From: Ligustrum vulgare
Taxonomy: Eukaryota; Streptophyta; Magnoliopsida; Lamiales; Oleaceae
DNA: 64,000 nucleotides
Direction: 5' to 3'
NCBI GenBank assembly: GCA_963555705.1
Contig: OY743189.1
Location: 4,543,501 to 4,607,500, forward strand
The notes under the pieces are model-generated. The model saw only the letters and a program-made list of their open reading frames with translations. It was not told where the DNA came from and ran no database searches. Numbering within the stretch: position 1 is the stretch's first letter; each line of letters begins with the position of its first letter. This document shows, piece after piece, positions 44,882-55,609 of this stretch. The position numbers and the translations under genes were made by a program.

Positions 44882-45262
44882 TAGAGATGGCAAAAAAATC
44901 CGACCCGACGGGTACCCGACCCGAACCCGCCCCGCGGGTCGGCGGGGCGGGTATGGGGCGACTTCCCCCGACCCGGGTGGGTCGCGGGGCGGGTACGGGT
45001 TTGGTTGTCCCGACCCGAACCCGCCCCGATTAAATAAATTAATAAAAATTAATAAGGAAAAAAATTAAAAATACCGAAAAAATTAAAAAAAAATTAAAAA
45101 AAATTAAACGGGGCGGGTAGGTTGACTCGCCTAGAACCCGAACCCGCCCCGGTCCGAAATTCGCGGGTCGCGGGGCGGGTTTGAAATTGAAAAATTCTCA
45201 CGGGGCGGGGCGGGGCACGGGCCGGGGGGACCCGACCTGAACCCGCCCCGTTGCCATCACTA
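44882..45262. mobile_element. Non-autonomous hAT element (GC-rich family), short copy
   Basis: The 381 bp element has the left end TAGAGATGGCAA, the right end TTGCCATCACTA (one mismatch to the family end), and AGGTCAGC on both sides (44874-44881, 45263-45270). It is almost only the GC-rich subterminal parts (GACCCGAACCCGCCCCG-type) with a short A/T centre, so it looks like an internally deleted member of the family at 19388 and 31857. Confidence 0.95.
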
Positions 45263-45677
45263 AGGTCAGCTCGATAATTTCTTCTTGGCAAATCTGAGAG
45301 GTAAATGTCTCCAAACAGATTTTCAGTTTTCATTTCAAGTACTATAATCTTGTTGCCAAAAAAAATGTAGAAATCAAAACTTGGTGATTGGCAATAGGAA
45401 GGATGAAATAAAAATAATGAGGGAATAGGAAGGATGAAGATGAAGCATTGAGTAGAGTCGAGTTTCCGAATGAGTCTGTCTCTGTAGCCATTCTTTTCTC
45501 CTCCATTTCTTTTATCTTGTGACTGAGATTCCAGGAGCAGTGAAGGACACTCGAAAACCAGTCGTTTCCGGTAGCGAGTGGCTAGAGCAGCTCCTTGGTC
45601 GCCATTTGGCCACTGCCCAACCTCAATCTTCCTCTCCCGCCTGGTTTAATGCCGCACGGACGGTCTTGGACGTCTTC
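45263..45677 (+). other. Possible fragment of an unidentified gene, split by the next element
   Basis: A plus-strand frame near 45540-45677 reads KDTRKPVVSGSEWLEQLLGR, then HLATAQPQ and WFNAARTVLDVF, with higher GC than its surroundings. It stops exactly at the non-autonomous LTR element. Beyond that element the frame could continue for about 25 codons from 49236 to a TGA. A plausible acceptor (GATTCCAG) precedes it. I do not recognise the protein, and it may be chance or a decayed gene. Confidence 0.3.
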
Positions 45678-46547
45678 TGATGAGAACCCGGGAGGGGGTC
45701 CTCGTCGTAGCTCACGGAATAACGCTTGGAAAGTTCCGAATCCAGGTTGGAACGGACGATAACAATGCAACCCCGACCTCACGACGCAAGAACCAGGGGT
45801 ATATTAAACCCGAGACCCGTTACGTTGCGGAGATAAGAACCACAAAGGGGGAACGCCATAAGGAATGTCCAGATCCTTGATAAGTTCAATTGATTTGAAC
45901 GCCACAAGATTTCAATCTTGATAAGTTCGATGTTTAAATGGAAAATTCTCACCTTTAGAGAGAGTAAAAACACTCAATAATTTTATTCATCAAAAGTATT
46001 CTATTTTTACATTGAATGGAAAAGCATATAAATAGGCAAAATAAACCCTAGTCACTAACTGACTCTGAATAGAATTCTAATTATGCTAAAATAGCTAAAA
46101 TAACCAAAATTACCAAAATTACCAAAATTGGAAAAAGAATTAAAAACCAATAAAGGAAATACAAATCAACTGAAATACTAAAAATCCCGAAAATCTGATT
46201 CCGCCGCTTACGGCCGTAAAAGTCAGACTTACGGCCGTAAGTCCTTCTCTGATCAAAATGTCTCAATATTAGTTACGGCCGTGAAATTCCATTAATTAGT
46301 TACGGCCATGAGAAACCAAGTTACGGCCGTAAACGCTGTTCTGCCCAAATTGTGCGCTGATAATGTTACGGCCGTAATTATGGAAGTTACGGCCGTAAAA
46401 GCCCTTCTGCCTTGATTTATGATCATTTGACGTGAATTAAATCTTGACTCGAGCCCAACATGAAACTTGTTCATTTTCCTATGTAGAATATTGTTGAATT
46501 TCCGTATCTTGATTTCTCATTTTTTACGCCTTTTCCGGATCACATCA
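45678..46547 (-). repeat. 3' LTR of the non-autonomous element
   Basis: The 870 bp LTR has TGAT...ATCA ends. About six TTACGGCCGTAA or near copies lie between 46200 and 46400. The same LTR at 48360 has a slightly different set of these palindromes because of small deletions. The polypurine-like sequence TTTAAGATGATTCGTCCCGA next to it (46559) occurs again at 46742. Confidence 0.93.
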
Positions 46548-46784
46548 TCCCCTCTTCCTTTAAGATGATTCGTCCCGAATCATAAAGCTGTTCTTGGCTT
46601 GCTCACTTGGTTTAGCCTCGAACCTTCTTCGTACAAGCAATGTTTGATCTGACGTTCTCCGAACCTGCATGACTTTTTATTTTGGCTTGAATTATAGATT
46701 TTCCCATCAAGCCCACCCTGATTCGTACCATTCTCTCCTTCTTTAAGATGATTCGTCCCGAATCATGGTGTTGTTCTTGAAAAA

Positions 46785-47810
46785 TCAAACTGTACCTCCT
46801 GGATCAAACGAAAAATTGTCGATTCCCTGACGTGCATTCAATAAATGATGCTCCTCCAATTTGTAGACAAGAAGGTATTGAAATACGAGGGGAATTGACC
46901 AAGGTTGATGTAAATCAAACTTCCATGCACAATAAACCTGCAAGAAAGATTTAAAAAAAATGGGAAGGGAAATGTTAGTTTCACGAGGTACAAGGTATGG
47001 ATCCTTATACCCATGATGAATTATTTCCAATTCATTTTTCCCAACAACAAAATTCCGCTCTTCACCTCCTTCCTTCTTTGCGATTTCTTGCTCAACATCT
47101 TCTATCTTTTTACTCCCAAACTCAACCAATTCTTGTAACTCCACATTCTCACGCGCAACCTCCTCTTCCAAATTTTTGGACTCTACCACCTCTTCTAATT
47201 CTTCATGCCCAACTTCCAATTTTTCCTCATCAAATATTGCAGTTTGATCTCCTAACTCCACCTTTTCATCTCCTACTACAAAATTCGGGGTCTCTTCAAC
47301 TACTTCATGTTTCAAGTCTCCCTCCTTCTTTTCAACATCCATATCCTGAGACACCAATTTTAAATCCCCTCCAATCTCACTTTCACCCTGTTGTAATTTA
47401 GCTTTATCCTCCCTTTCACTCTCCCTCTTTCTTAACTTAGCTTCTTTTCTAGCCTTCCGTTCATACATCATCATTTCCTCAAAAATTTCTGTTCGACTCT
47501 TCAAAAGCGCCCTTTCATTAATCTCTTCATCCCAATCAACTCCAATCCCAACCCTAGGTTTATAGTTACGCCTATATTCCCTTTCACGCCGTTGAGCAAG
47601 TTCTGCACTATGCATATCTACTGAGTTCTTAACCTTCCCAAACTTCGCATCTAATTTCGCATCAAAATTTGCTTCCAATTTTGCAGCTAACTCCTCAAAC
47701 CGTTTCTCCATCATAACAAGCAGAGAAGATTGATGGTTATCTTTCCTAGATGATGAAATTTCGTGAAATTTGGACATTGTGGAATGGAATGGAATAATAG
47801 TTTGACACAA
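46785..47810 (-). CDS. 341-residue charged protein of the non-autonomous LTR element, unknown function
   Basis: This is the only long ORF between the LTRs, uninterrupted over 1 kb although the flanking LTRs differ by several percent. From the N-terminus it has a coiled-coil-like region (MMEKRFEELAAKLEANFDAK), a basic stretch (AQRREREYRRNYKPRVG) and IGVDWDEEIN. A lysine/arginine/glutamate helix (YERKARKEAKLRKRESERED) and a long acidic part follow. A distinct C-terminal segment of about 80 residues has hydrophobic and aromatic residues (LPIFFKSFLQVYCAWKFDL) and ends FSFDPGGTV. The basic clusters could serve nuclear import or nucleic-acid binding. There is no zinc knuckle, protease or capsid motif, so I do not call it gag. 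The first ATG at 47810 was used; one at 47777 (MSKFHEISSS) is also possible. Confidence 0.6.
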   Translation of the reverse strand: MCQTIIPFHSTMSKFHEISSSRKDNHQSSLLVMMEKRFEELAAKLEANFDAKLDAKFGKVKNSVDMHSAELAQRREREYRRNYKPRVGIGVDWDEEINERALLKSRTEIFEEMMMYERKARKEAKLRKRESEREDKAKLQQGESEIGGDLKLVSQDMDVEKKEGDLKHEVVEETPNFVVGDEKVELGDQTAIFDEEKLEVGHEELEEVVESKNLEEEVARENVELQELVEFGSKKIEDVEQEIAKKEGGEERNFVVGKNELEIIHHGYKDPYLVPRETNISLPIFFKSFLQVYCAWKFDLHQPWSIPLVFQYLLVYKLEEHHLLNARQGIDNFSFDPGGTV

Positions 47811-48359
47811 GGACTAATAATGAATTTTAATTTTGACTTGGAAGGCAAGGAATATCAATTAAGGAAATTCAAGAAAGTGGTTCTTGAATTTTGACTAGAG
47901 ATGAAAGAATATCAAGAATTTTAATTTGACTTGGAAGGCAAGGAATTATCAAGAATTTAAGGAAATTCAAGAAAGTGGTTCTTGAATTTCGGAGTGACTT
48001 TTTTTTTTTGAATTATGATGAATTTTCGGAATTAATAAAAAAATAATTTTTTTTAATTTTTTTAATTTTTTTAATTTTTAATAAAATCCGAAAATTCGAC
48101 ACGAACGCAACAAAACAAACGGGACAGGATTTGGAAAACAATCGAATAAGAAAAACATTTTTGATTTTTTTAGGACGACTCTTATGGATCAAACTGTAAA
48201 AAAATTTACTGGCAAGAAGAACAAGAAAAATTGAAAACAAAGACTCAAATAACAAAAATAGGATATGGATGATTTTTATGGGACTCGATGATAAACATAA
48301 AAATCAAACTGGATAGAAAAACACAAGACCTGAATTCAGAGTCCAGCTCTAATACCATA

Positions 48360-49230
48360 TGATGAGAACCCGAGAGGGGGTCCTAGTCGTAGCTCGCGGA
48401 ATAACGCTTGGAAAGTTCCGAATCCAGATTGAAACGGACGATAACAATGCAACCCCGACCTCACGACGCAAGAACCAGGGGTATATTAAACCCGAGACCC
48501 ATTACGATGCGGAGATAAGAACCACAAAGGGGGAACGCCACAAGGAATGTCCAGATCCTTAATAAGTTCAATTGATTTGAATGCCACAAGATTTCAATCT
48601 TGATAAGTTCGATGTTTAAAGGGAAAATTCCCACCTTTAGAGAGAGTAAAAACACTCAATAATTTTATTCATCAAAAGTATTCTATTTTTACATTGAATG
48701 GAAAAGCATATAAATAGGCAAAATAAACCCTAATCGCTAACTGACTCTGAATAGAATTCTAATTATGCTAAAATAGCTAAAATAACTAAAATAACCAAAA
48801 TTACCAAAATTGGAAAAAGAATTAAAAACCAATAAAGGAAATACAAATCAACTGAAATACTAAAAATCCCGAAAATCTGATTCCGCCGCTTACGGCCGTA
48901 AAAGTCGGACTTACGGCCATAAGTCCTTCTCTGATCAAAATGTCTCAATATTAGTTACGGCCGTGAAGTTTGATGTTACGGCCGTGAAATTCCATTAATT
49001 AGTTACGGACATAAACGCTGTTCTGCCCAAATTGTGCGCTGATAATGTTATGGCCGTAATTATGGAAGTTACGGCCGTAAAAGCCCTCCTGCCTTGATTT
49101 ATGATCATTTGTCGTGAATTGAATCTTGACTCGAGCCCAACATGAAACTTGTTCATTTTCTTATGTAGAATATTGTTGAATTGCCCGTATCTTGATTTTT
49201 CATAATTGACGCCTTTTCCGGATCACATCA
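48360..49230 (-). repeat. 5' LTR of the non-autonomous element, with primer-binding site
   Basis: This 871 bp copy matches 45678-46547. On the minus strand it is followed by TA and then TGGTATTAGAGCTGGA (about 48342-48357), the primer-binding site. Palindromes TTACGGCCGTAA lie between about 48890 and 49085. Confidence 0.93.
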
Positions 49231-49235
49231 TCTTC

Positions 49236-50328
49236 CTTCCCCCGACCAGCCTCGATTTTGGTCGGAATTCATTTAACGTGAAACCTATGAATTGATTATT
49301 GAACCCAGCATCTTCTATTTCCTTTCTGTATGTATATGTCGTTGATGATGATTTGGGAGTGGGGGTTTTTATGAATAAAAAGACAAAATTTATTTTTAAA
49401 TCCTAATGTTTGGCCAAAGATTTAAGTTAGTCCCCTATTTGATTTTAATTCCTCCATAAGTCCCTAAAAGTTTTAAATTTTTAAGTTGGATTTAATATCC
49501 TAAATTATGTTTATTTAAATTGTTATTACTAGACGACGTCACGGAAAAAGTTTAAAGCATGGTAACTTCACATCTGTTCAATTTCAAAAATTTGAGGTAG
49601 GGTTTACTTTAAAGCAATTGTGGTTATTTGTTCATGTTATTTCTTAATATGTGATTTTAATTATCATATAATGCTTCTATATTTTGAAAATGGTTGCCAA
49701 GGACCGTAAATAGGTCCAAGATAGAAATTGGGTACTTGAGATTGTCCCACAGTGCACAATTTTATTTAGTGCTAATACATGTTGTCGGGACCGTAAATAG
49801 GTCCGGGATCGAAATTGGGTCCTTGAGGATGTACCTAGTACATTTTTAAAAGGAAATTTTTTTATTGTTATTATATTCATAATTTGATTTCATGTTTGGA
49901 TTTAACTTGGACTGATTGCAGTATCTCCACCGAGTATATTCATTATGCTCACCCCAATATTTCCACCCTTTCAGGTTAAAGAGCTCGGCGATCCATGGCA
50001 ATGATTGGAGCCATATTGATTAAATGATAGATCATTTAATTTATAAATTTTTAAAACGAGTATTTTAATAGTTAGTTTCTATTTTGTCAATTAAATCTTG
50101 AATTTTAGTATTTTCACAAATTTTGGCACTTTGCTTATTATACTTGGTGTTGACACTTGGTTGCAAGTAAATTATTTAAAGAATGTTTCCGCTTTTTGTT
50201 TCTAATTTGCTATAGTTGTGTAAAAAAAAAAAAAAAAAATACTCATTTTGGTGTTTATTGAAAATACTTAATTACAAGATTTTTAAACTTTAATAGCTTT
50301 TCAAATTAACAGAATTTGGGGCGTTACA
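49236..50328 (+). mobile_element. LTR-like 3' fragment ending GGGGCGTTACA
   Basis: After a short flank (49236-49440) the sequence has features of a gypsy LTR: a duplicated phrase of about 100 bp (GACCGTAAATAGGTCC at about 49702 and 49790), a GCTCACCCC-type region near 49948 and an end GGGGCGTTACA at 50328. Directly after it, at 50329, TGCAT and the gypsy polyprotein resume. It may be the right part of the LTR whose left part is at 13303. Confidence 0.45.
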
Positions 50329-50859
50329 TGCATGATGAGAGGAAAAATAGATATAGCTTCCAAATGAATGGAAAACCCGTGACATTACTAACATTGAATC
50401 ACAAAGAAGTTTATAAGGATCAATTAAAACTCAAGAGAGAGGAGGAGGAAAAGGGAAGGAGAAAAAATAAAGTGGGAGTGAATAGGGAGCGAAGAGAGGG
50501 TGAAAAAAAGGGTGACAAGAATAGTGGGGGAAAAACTGAGGGGTGAGAAGGAGAAGAGAAAAAGAGTATTTGTGCTGTGCCTGTGTTACTAATGCCCAAG
50601 AAGGATGGGACATATAGGATATGTGTTGATTTCCGAGCCATCAACAACATCACGGTAAAGTATCGACATCCCATTCCTAGATTAGATGACATGCTAGATG
50701 AATTGCATGGTTCTTGCATTTTTAGTAAAATTGATTTGAGAAGTGGTTAACATCAAATTAGGATGAGAGATGAGGATGAATGGAAAACCACGTTTAAAAC
50801 TAAATATTGTTTATACGAATGGTTGGTTACGCTCTTTGGTCTCACTAATGTACCGAGCA

Positions 50860-52386
50860 TGCTCACTGATATCTCGCGAAGCGAAATATCCCGCAAGTGT
50901 ACGGGTCATGAGAAGTAATATAGTGAACCTAAGAATCTGGATTATCGTTCCACGAAGACTGCTATTAAGTATCGAAATATTTTAGTTATAGACCTTATTT
51001 GAATAGATGGAAATTTGGATGTTTGGACTAAAATTGAAAACTTTAACTAAACGATTAAAAATTTGAGCAGGAATGAGATTTCAAAATTACTTTTGTTTTT
51101 AAATATGGTTGTAATGTAGTTGGGATTCACGAATTCACCTAACCAATTAAATCAATTCCAATTCTAGGTTCTATTTTCTAAATATGTGTTCGGTCTAATT
51201 CACTAATTCAAATTGAGATTCCTCTCTGGAGTTTAAATCAACCCTACCTAAATAACTCAACCTTATATCTCTACAGCGGGTCCGAATATTCCTTATCTAT
51301 ATGCATTATACATAAGAATTCACACACGACCGCAGTAATCACAAGAGTATATCTCTATCTCTCGATCAATTAACGGATTTATTACCTAGATCTATGTTAT
51401 TAACTCACCTCTCAGATAATGGAAATAATACATTAAGTCATGAATAAGTGGCCAGTTCATTCACGCATTAAACGCAATAATAAATTAACACATGCATTGA
51501 ATCGTTAAAACAATGAATATGGAATTAAAAATAACTTACTAGGCTACATCGTTCATCCCAACATTAAAATTAGTTACACATCATTATGAAAGAACAAAAA
51601 CAATAAAAATAAACGTTCATTGAAAAACAATATAAAGAATGGAAATCTTGCGCCAAGTTTTGATTCTTCAATTCACGCCCCTCTGCAATGTTTGATTCTC
51701 CAAGAAATTGATGATGAAATCTCAATTTTGGCTCGTTATATGGAGAGGCAAAGGTCATGATTTTGTGCCACATGAGTTGTATTTATAGGTTAGGGGGAAA
51801 CTTAGGGCAAAAGAGAAGAAAATCAGATAAAATTCATAGAAAAACCTCAAGTCGTGGCCCTGCGGATAAGCGCGCGATCGCTTCGTTCAAACCCTAGCGA
51901 TCGCGCAGAAGACACTAAAACTCTCGGATTAAAAATTTGAGGCTTTGCGCGATCGCGCAATAGGAATCATGCGATCGCGTGATGTGCAATTTCCATCTTT
52001 TCTTGGATGTTTAAATTAGTCCCTGACCTTTAATTGCACCTTCAGTCCTCAACTTCTGATTGTTGCGATTTAGTCCTCAAACTTTGGAATCTTCTCAATT
52101 TGCTCGTTTCAGCTTTCAATTCCTTCAATTAGGTCCTCCAAATCTTGATTCATTCATTTTGGCACCATGTACATTTCCCGATTGATGTCACAACTTATCA
52201 CTTGCTCATTTTAACTCCAATTCGCATCAAAATGTGCATTTTTCCCATTGTTTGCTTCCTTCTTCGCCTTTCGGGATAATTTCTACAAAGTATCAAATAA
52301 ACACAAATTAAATAGCATATATTCTAAAACGACAATAATTTCTTCTAATTTAGACATACAGATAAGTGTATAATAGACACTTATCA
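50860..52386 (-). repeat. 3' LTR of Athila copy 2
   Basis: On the minus strand it starts TGATAAGTGTCTATTATACA and ends GATATCAGTGAGCA. It carries CGCGATCGCG-type palindromes at about 51871-51980. The polypurine tract (minus) TTTGTGGGTATT adjoins it at 52387-52398. Confidence 0.92.
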
Positions 52387-55300
52387 AATACCCACAAACT
52401 AAAACTATTGTTCGTTCTCGAACAATGTAAACTAAACTAACAAATTAAAATAACAAAAAGCAATTATTTTTGTTTTGTCAACATGTATACCACATGCCTC
52501 AATAATCCAATCAATTCACATTTCAGCAAGAGTTATGAACAACATAGTAAAATAATTTCTAGTTATCTCATGCCAATTTTTCAAGTGTGTGTGTCAATAG
52601 CCAATATCAAACTCTTACTCATCCAAAGGATATACCTAACATTGTGTTACTTGTGATGCACAATCAAGCCCGAACCCCATGTGGTCACCCTAATGATTCT
52701 AATGATTTTCCTTGCATCGCTCATGGATGATCACAACTTACTGCTTTTCTCTCGACTCCCAAGGTTCTTTCTATTCATGTGGTTTCTAAACATCAAACAT
52801 TTGCATTTTCCAGACCAGGTGGTTAGAATTAGTTAAATCTGCCCAAACGATCAATGGTAAGCGGTTCCCTAATCCATTTCTTTTGCATCAAAGTCTCAAT
52901 CAACAAGCTTATACCATGTATTTTTTTTTTAAATGGACGACTTTTTCTTCTATATCCATGTCTTTTACCATCTTAGTGCATAACTTTTAATACTTGTTTT
53001 TTATATGACCCCTGTAACGAGATTTAGATCGATGACTCCCAAGCCAGACGGCTTTATGGCACCAGGTTTAAAAGACCCCTCGGACTTACTTACTCGAATC
53101 ATAAAGGCTTAAACAGAAAAGTTAGAGATGTTTTATTGTCTTATGTGTAAGTCCACTCTTCGTACTTGCTTTCTAATTGACCCCTATAGCGAGCTTTAGA
53201 TCGGTGACTCCCAAGCCCGATGACTTTAGGGCACCAGGTTTGAAAGACCCCTCGGACTTATTTACTCGAGTCAAAAAGGCATTTGAAGAGCAGAATAAGA
53301 GACCTTCAGCATTTTTCTGTTTTTATGCTGGCAATGGTTTATACCCGTTGACCAAAACCTCTTCAAAAAATGACACATTTCAGGAACTACAGACCATTAA
53401 AAGTTCAAGCCTACCTTCACCACTTCTTCTCACACCCAAATTGCTATTGAGCAAGTTTAGATTCTAAGTCTTAAAGGTTGGGCTGTCTCTAGACCTAAGT
53501 TTAGGAATTAATAATCATTCCTATGTTCAAGATGCATAAAACTTGCCCCACACGTGTTAAACAAATCTCTACACAAGTATTTATCCAATAATGGCTATGT
53601 GCTCGAATAAAATGAAATCTAGCAAGTGATAACTAGTTCAAAAGAACTTCAAGTTTTCATGTTGTCCACATTCCAAGCTAAAACAAGATTAGATTCATAC
53701 TATATCCTGGCAATAAACACGTCGACAAAGTTTTCAATTTTTTTTTATTTTTATAATCCCAATAGAAATAGAATGAAAACATACAATGAATATGAAAGCA
53801 AATGATATGAATGAAATTCTCCACCCCAAGACTAGAAAGAAACATTGTCCTTAATGTTTGTCAAAAAGATTTTAAAATGTAAAAAGAAAACAAAGGCGAG
53901 TGAACGAGAACTTCCCGGTGCAATGGAGATGTTTTGTTGCCTTGATGCCTCAATTTGAAATGCTTTTGGATGAATTTGACCCTATTCTTGCTTTGTCCAA
54001 CTTGATTCGATGTGTTTTGATTGGTGTATTCCTAGTAAATATGAGAAAATTAACATTAGAAGTCATAATTACCAATTAGGAATCAAAGAAAATGCAATAC
54101 CACAACCCCAAACAAAAGTTAAGGCAAAATTTTGAATTTTCAAAGATGGTCAACTATACATGTTCATGCCCTGACTTCGCCTAGAAAAACACAAGTTTTC
54201 CCGAGCCATCTTTTGATATGTTAAAGTTCACATCATGGTTGACAACATATTAAAAATTCAGCCCATTTGAAGATCAATAGGGTCATGAAAAGCTATGGAG
54301 AAGTAAGTGACGTGAAGTAGTTTTCAGGTGCAATGGCCTGCAGTGACCTTGCAATGGGGCTGCCATGATGCTAAAGGTGTTGTTATGTTTTTGATGCAAT
54401 GTAATGAACTAAATCATGAACTAAACACACACAATCAATGATGAACATGTCATGAAGATAAATGCTCGAATGAATTTCTAAAATTAGCACAAAAATGTCT
54501 TTGTGGCATTTCATCAAACACTAGATGGGCATTGTGAAAATTAGAGAGTGTGCATAGGATTGAAGACATAAATTTACCCAAAAATTTTCAACTAGTTAAG
54601 CACAATCACATACGCCATTCACTACTCTAAACCCATACTTCATGTCTCACTAATTTGCATTTCATGTATCACAAGAAAATTTCACACATTTAATGAAACC
54701 ATGGATTAAGTGAAGAAATCATACCTTATGTTTGATTTTGAAGTGACCTAAGCAATGATATTTGATGCAAAAAAGTGTTAATGACATTCACATAAGATGT
54801 AAGATCAAATATGAGGTGATTTGGGGAGAGAAAACGAGTTTAAAATGTTTGAAGCTGAAAGAATGAGGAAAAGCACTTAACCTGCCGAATTTGGTCCCAG
54901 TATAACCACGCGATCTAGTGGTTGGAGTTCCAGAGATCGCGTGATGGAATTCTGTAGCAAAGTAAAATTTTAAATTAAATCGCGTGATCATGCGATATTA
55001 CTACTAAGTGATCGCTTAGTAGTTTCGACAGAAGTTAAAAAATTTCTTCTTTTGAGTTTCTTCCTCGTTTTTAATCCCCTAATCAATTCATGATCTATGC
55101 CATGATCCACCAAACATAATCTTCATGTCTTAAACTAGTGTGCGTGTGAATTTGGGATGACGATAAAAATCTAGCCTAATGAAAACATACAAAATCAAAA
55201 ACATACCTAAATATGCAATAATAGACTAATATGCAAAAGTGTTCTTAACATGAAACATGAAAAACACTCAAACAAGTTACCTACCATGCAAATATCTAAA

Positions 55301-55609
55301 ACAAGTAAAGAAATTAATACTTTAAGCGTAGTAAATAAAAGGGAAGAAAGGTTGGGTTGCCTCCCAACAAGTGCTCCGTTTTAAGTCTAAAGCTCGACTT
55401 TGTGCACTTCTTTACCATTGAGGCATGAATGATCCTCTTGAACCCTTGCACAACTTGCAATTACCTGCCTTGCACTCCTTGATTCGTTTCACTTTCTTGA
55501 AGTCCAAGTTCTCCTTTTCCACTGTTTGTTGAGGAAAATTAGGCTTTTCCTCCTTCAGATTTTTCTTCTCTTTCTTAGCCTCCATGAACTCATGATTTGT
55601 GTTTGGAGC
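52387..55609 (-). other. 3' non-coding region of Athila copy 2, pol absent
   Basis: It corresponds in reverse to 35923-38964 of copy 1: the same short stem (GGGTTGCCTCCC at 55351) and the same two diverged tandem pieces (53010-53120 and 53185-53290). A decayed palindrome region lies near 54905-55020. There is no RT, integrase or env-like frame. Confidence 0.8.

Larger units (their letters stand above)
45678..49230 (-). mobile_element. Non-autonomous LTR retrotransposon with one ORF (LARD-like)
   Basis: The 3.55 kb element has LTRs 45678-46547 and 48360-49230 and the 5-bp duplication TCTTC at 45673-45677 and 49231-49235. On the minus strand, next to the 5' LTR, is TGGTATTAGAGC, a tRNA-iMet primer-binding site with one change. 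A polypurine tract AAAGGAAGAGGGGA abuts the 3' LTR. It has no gag-pol domains but does have one long ORF. LTRs differ at roughly 3% by eye. The LTR is related to the one at 8639-9432, which adjoins gypsy protease sequence, so a gypsy element is the likely helper. Confidence 0.93.
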
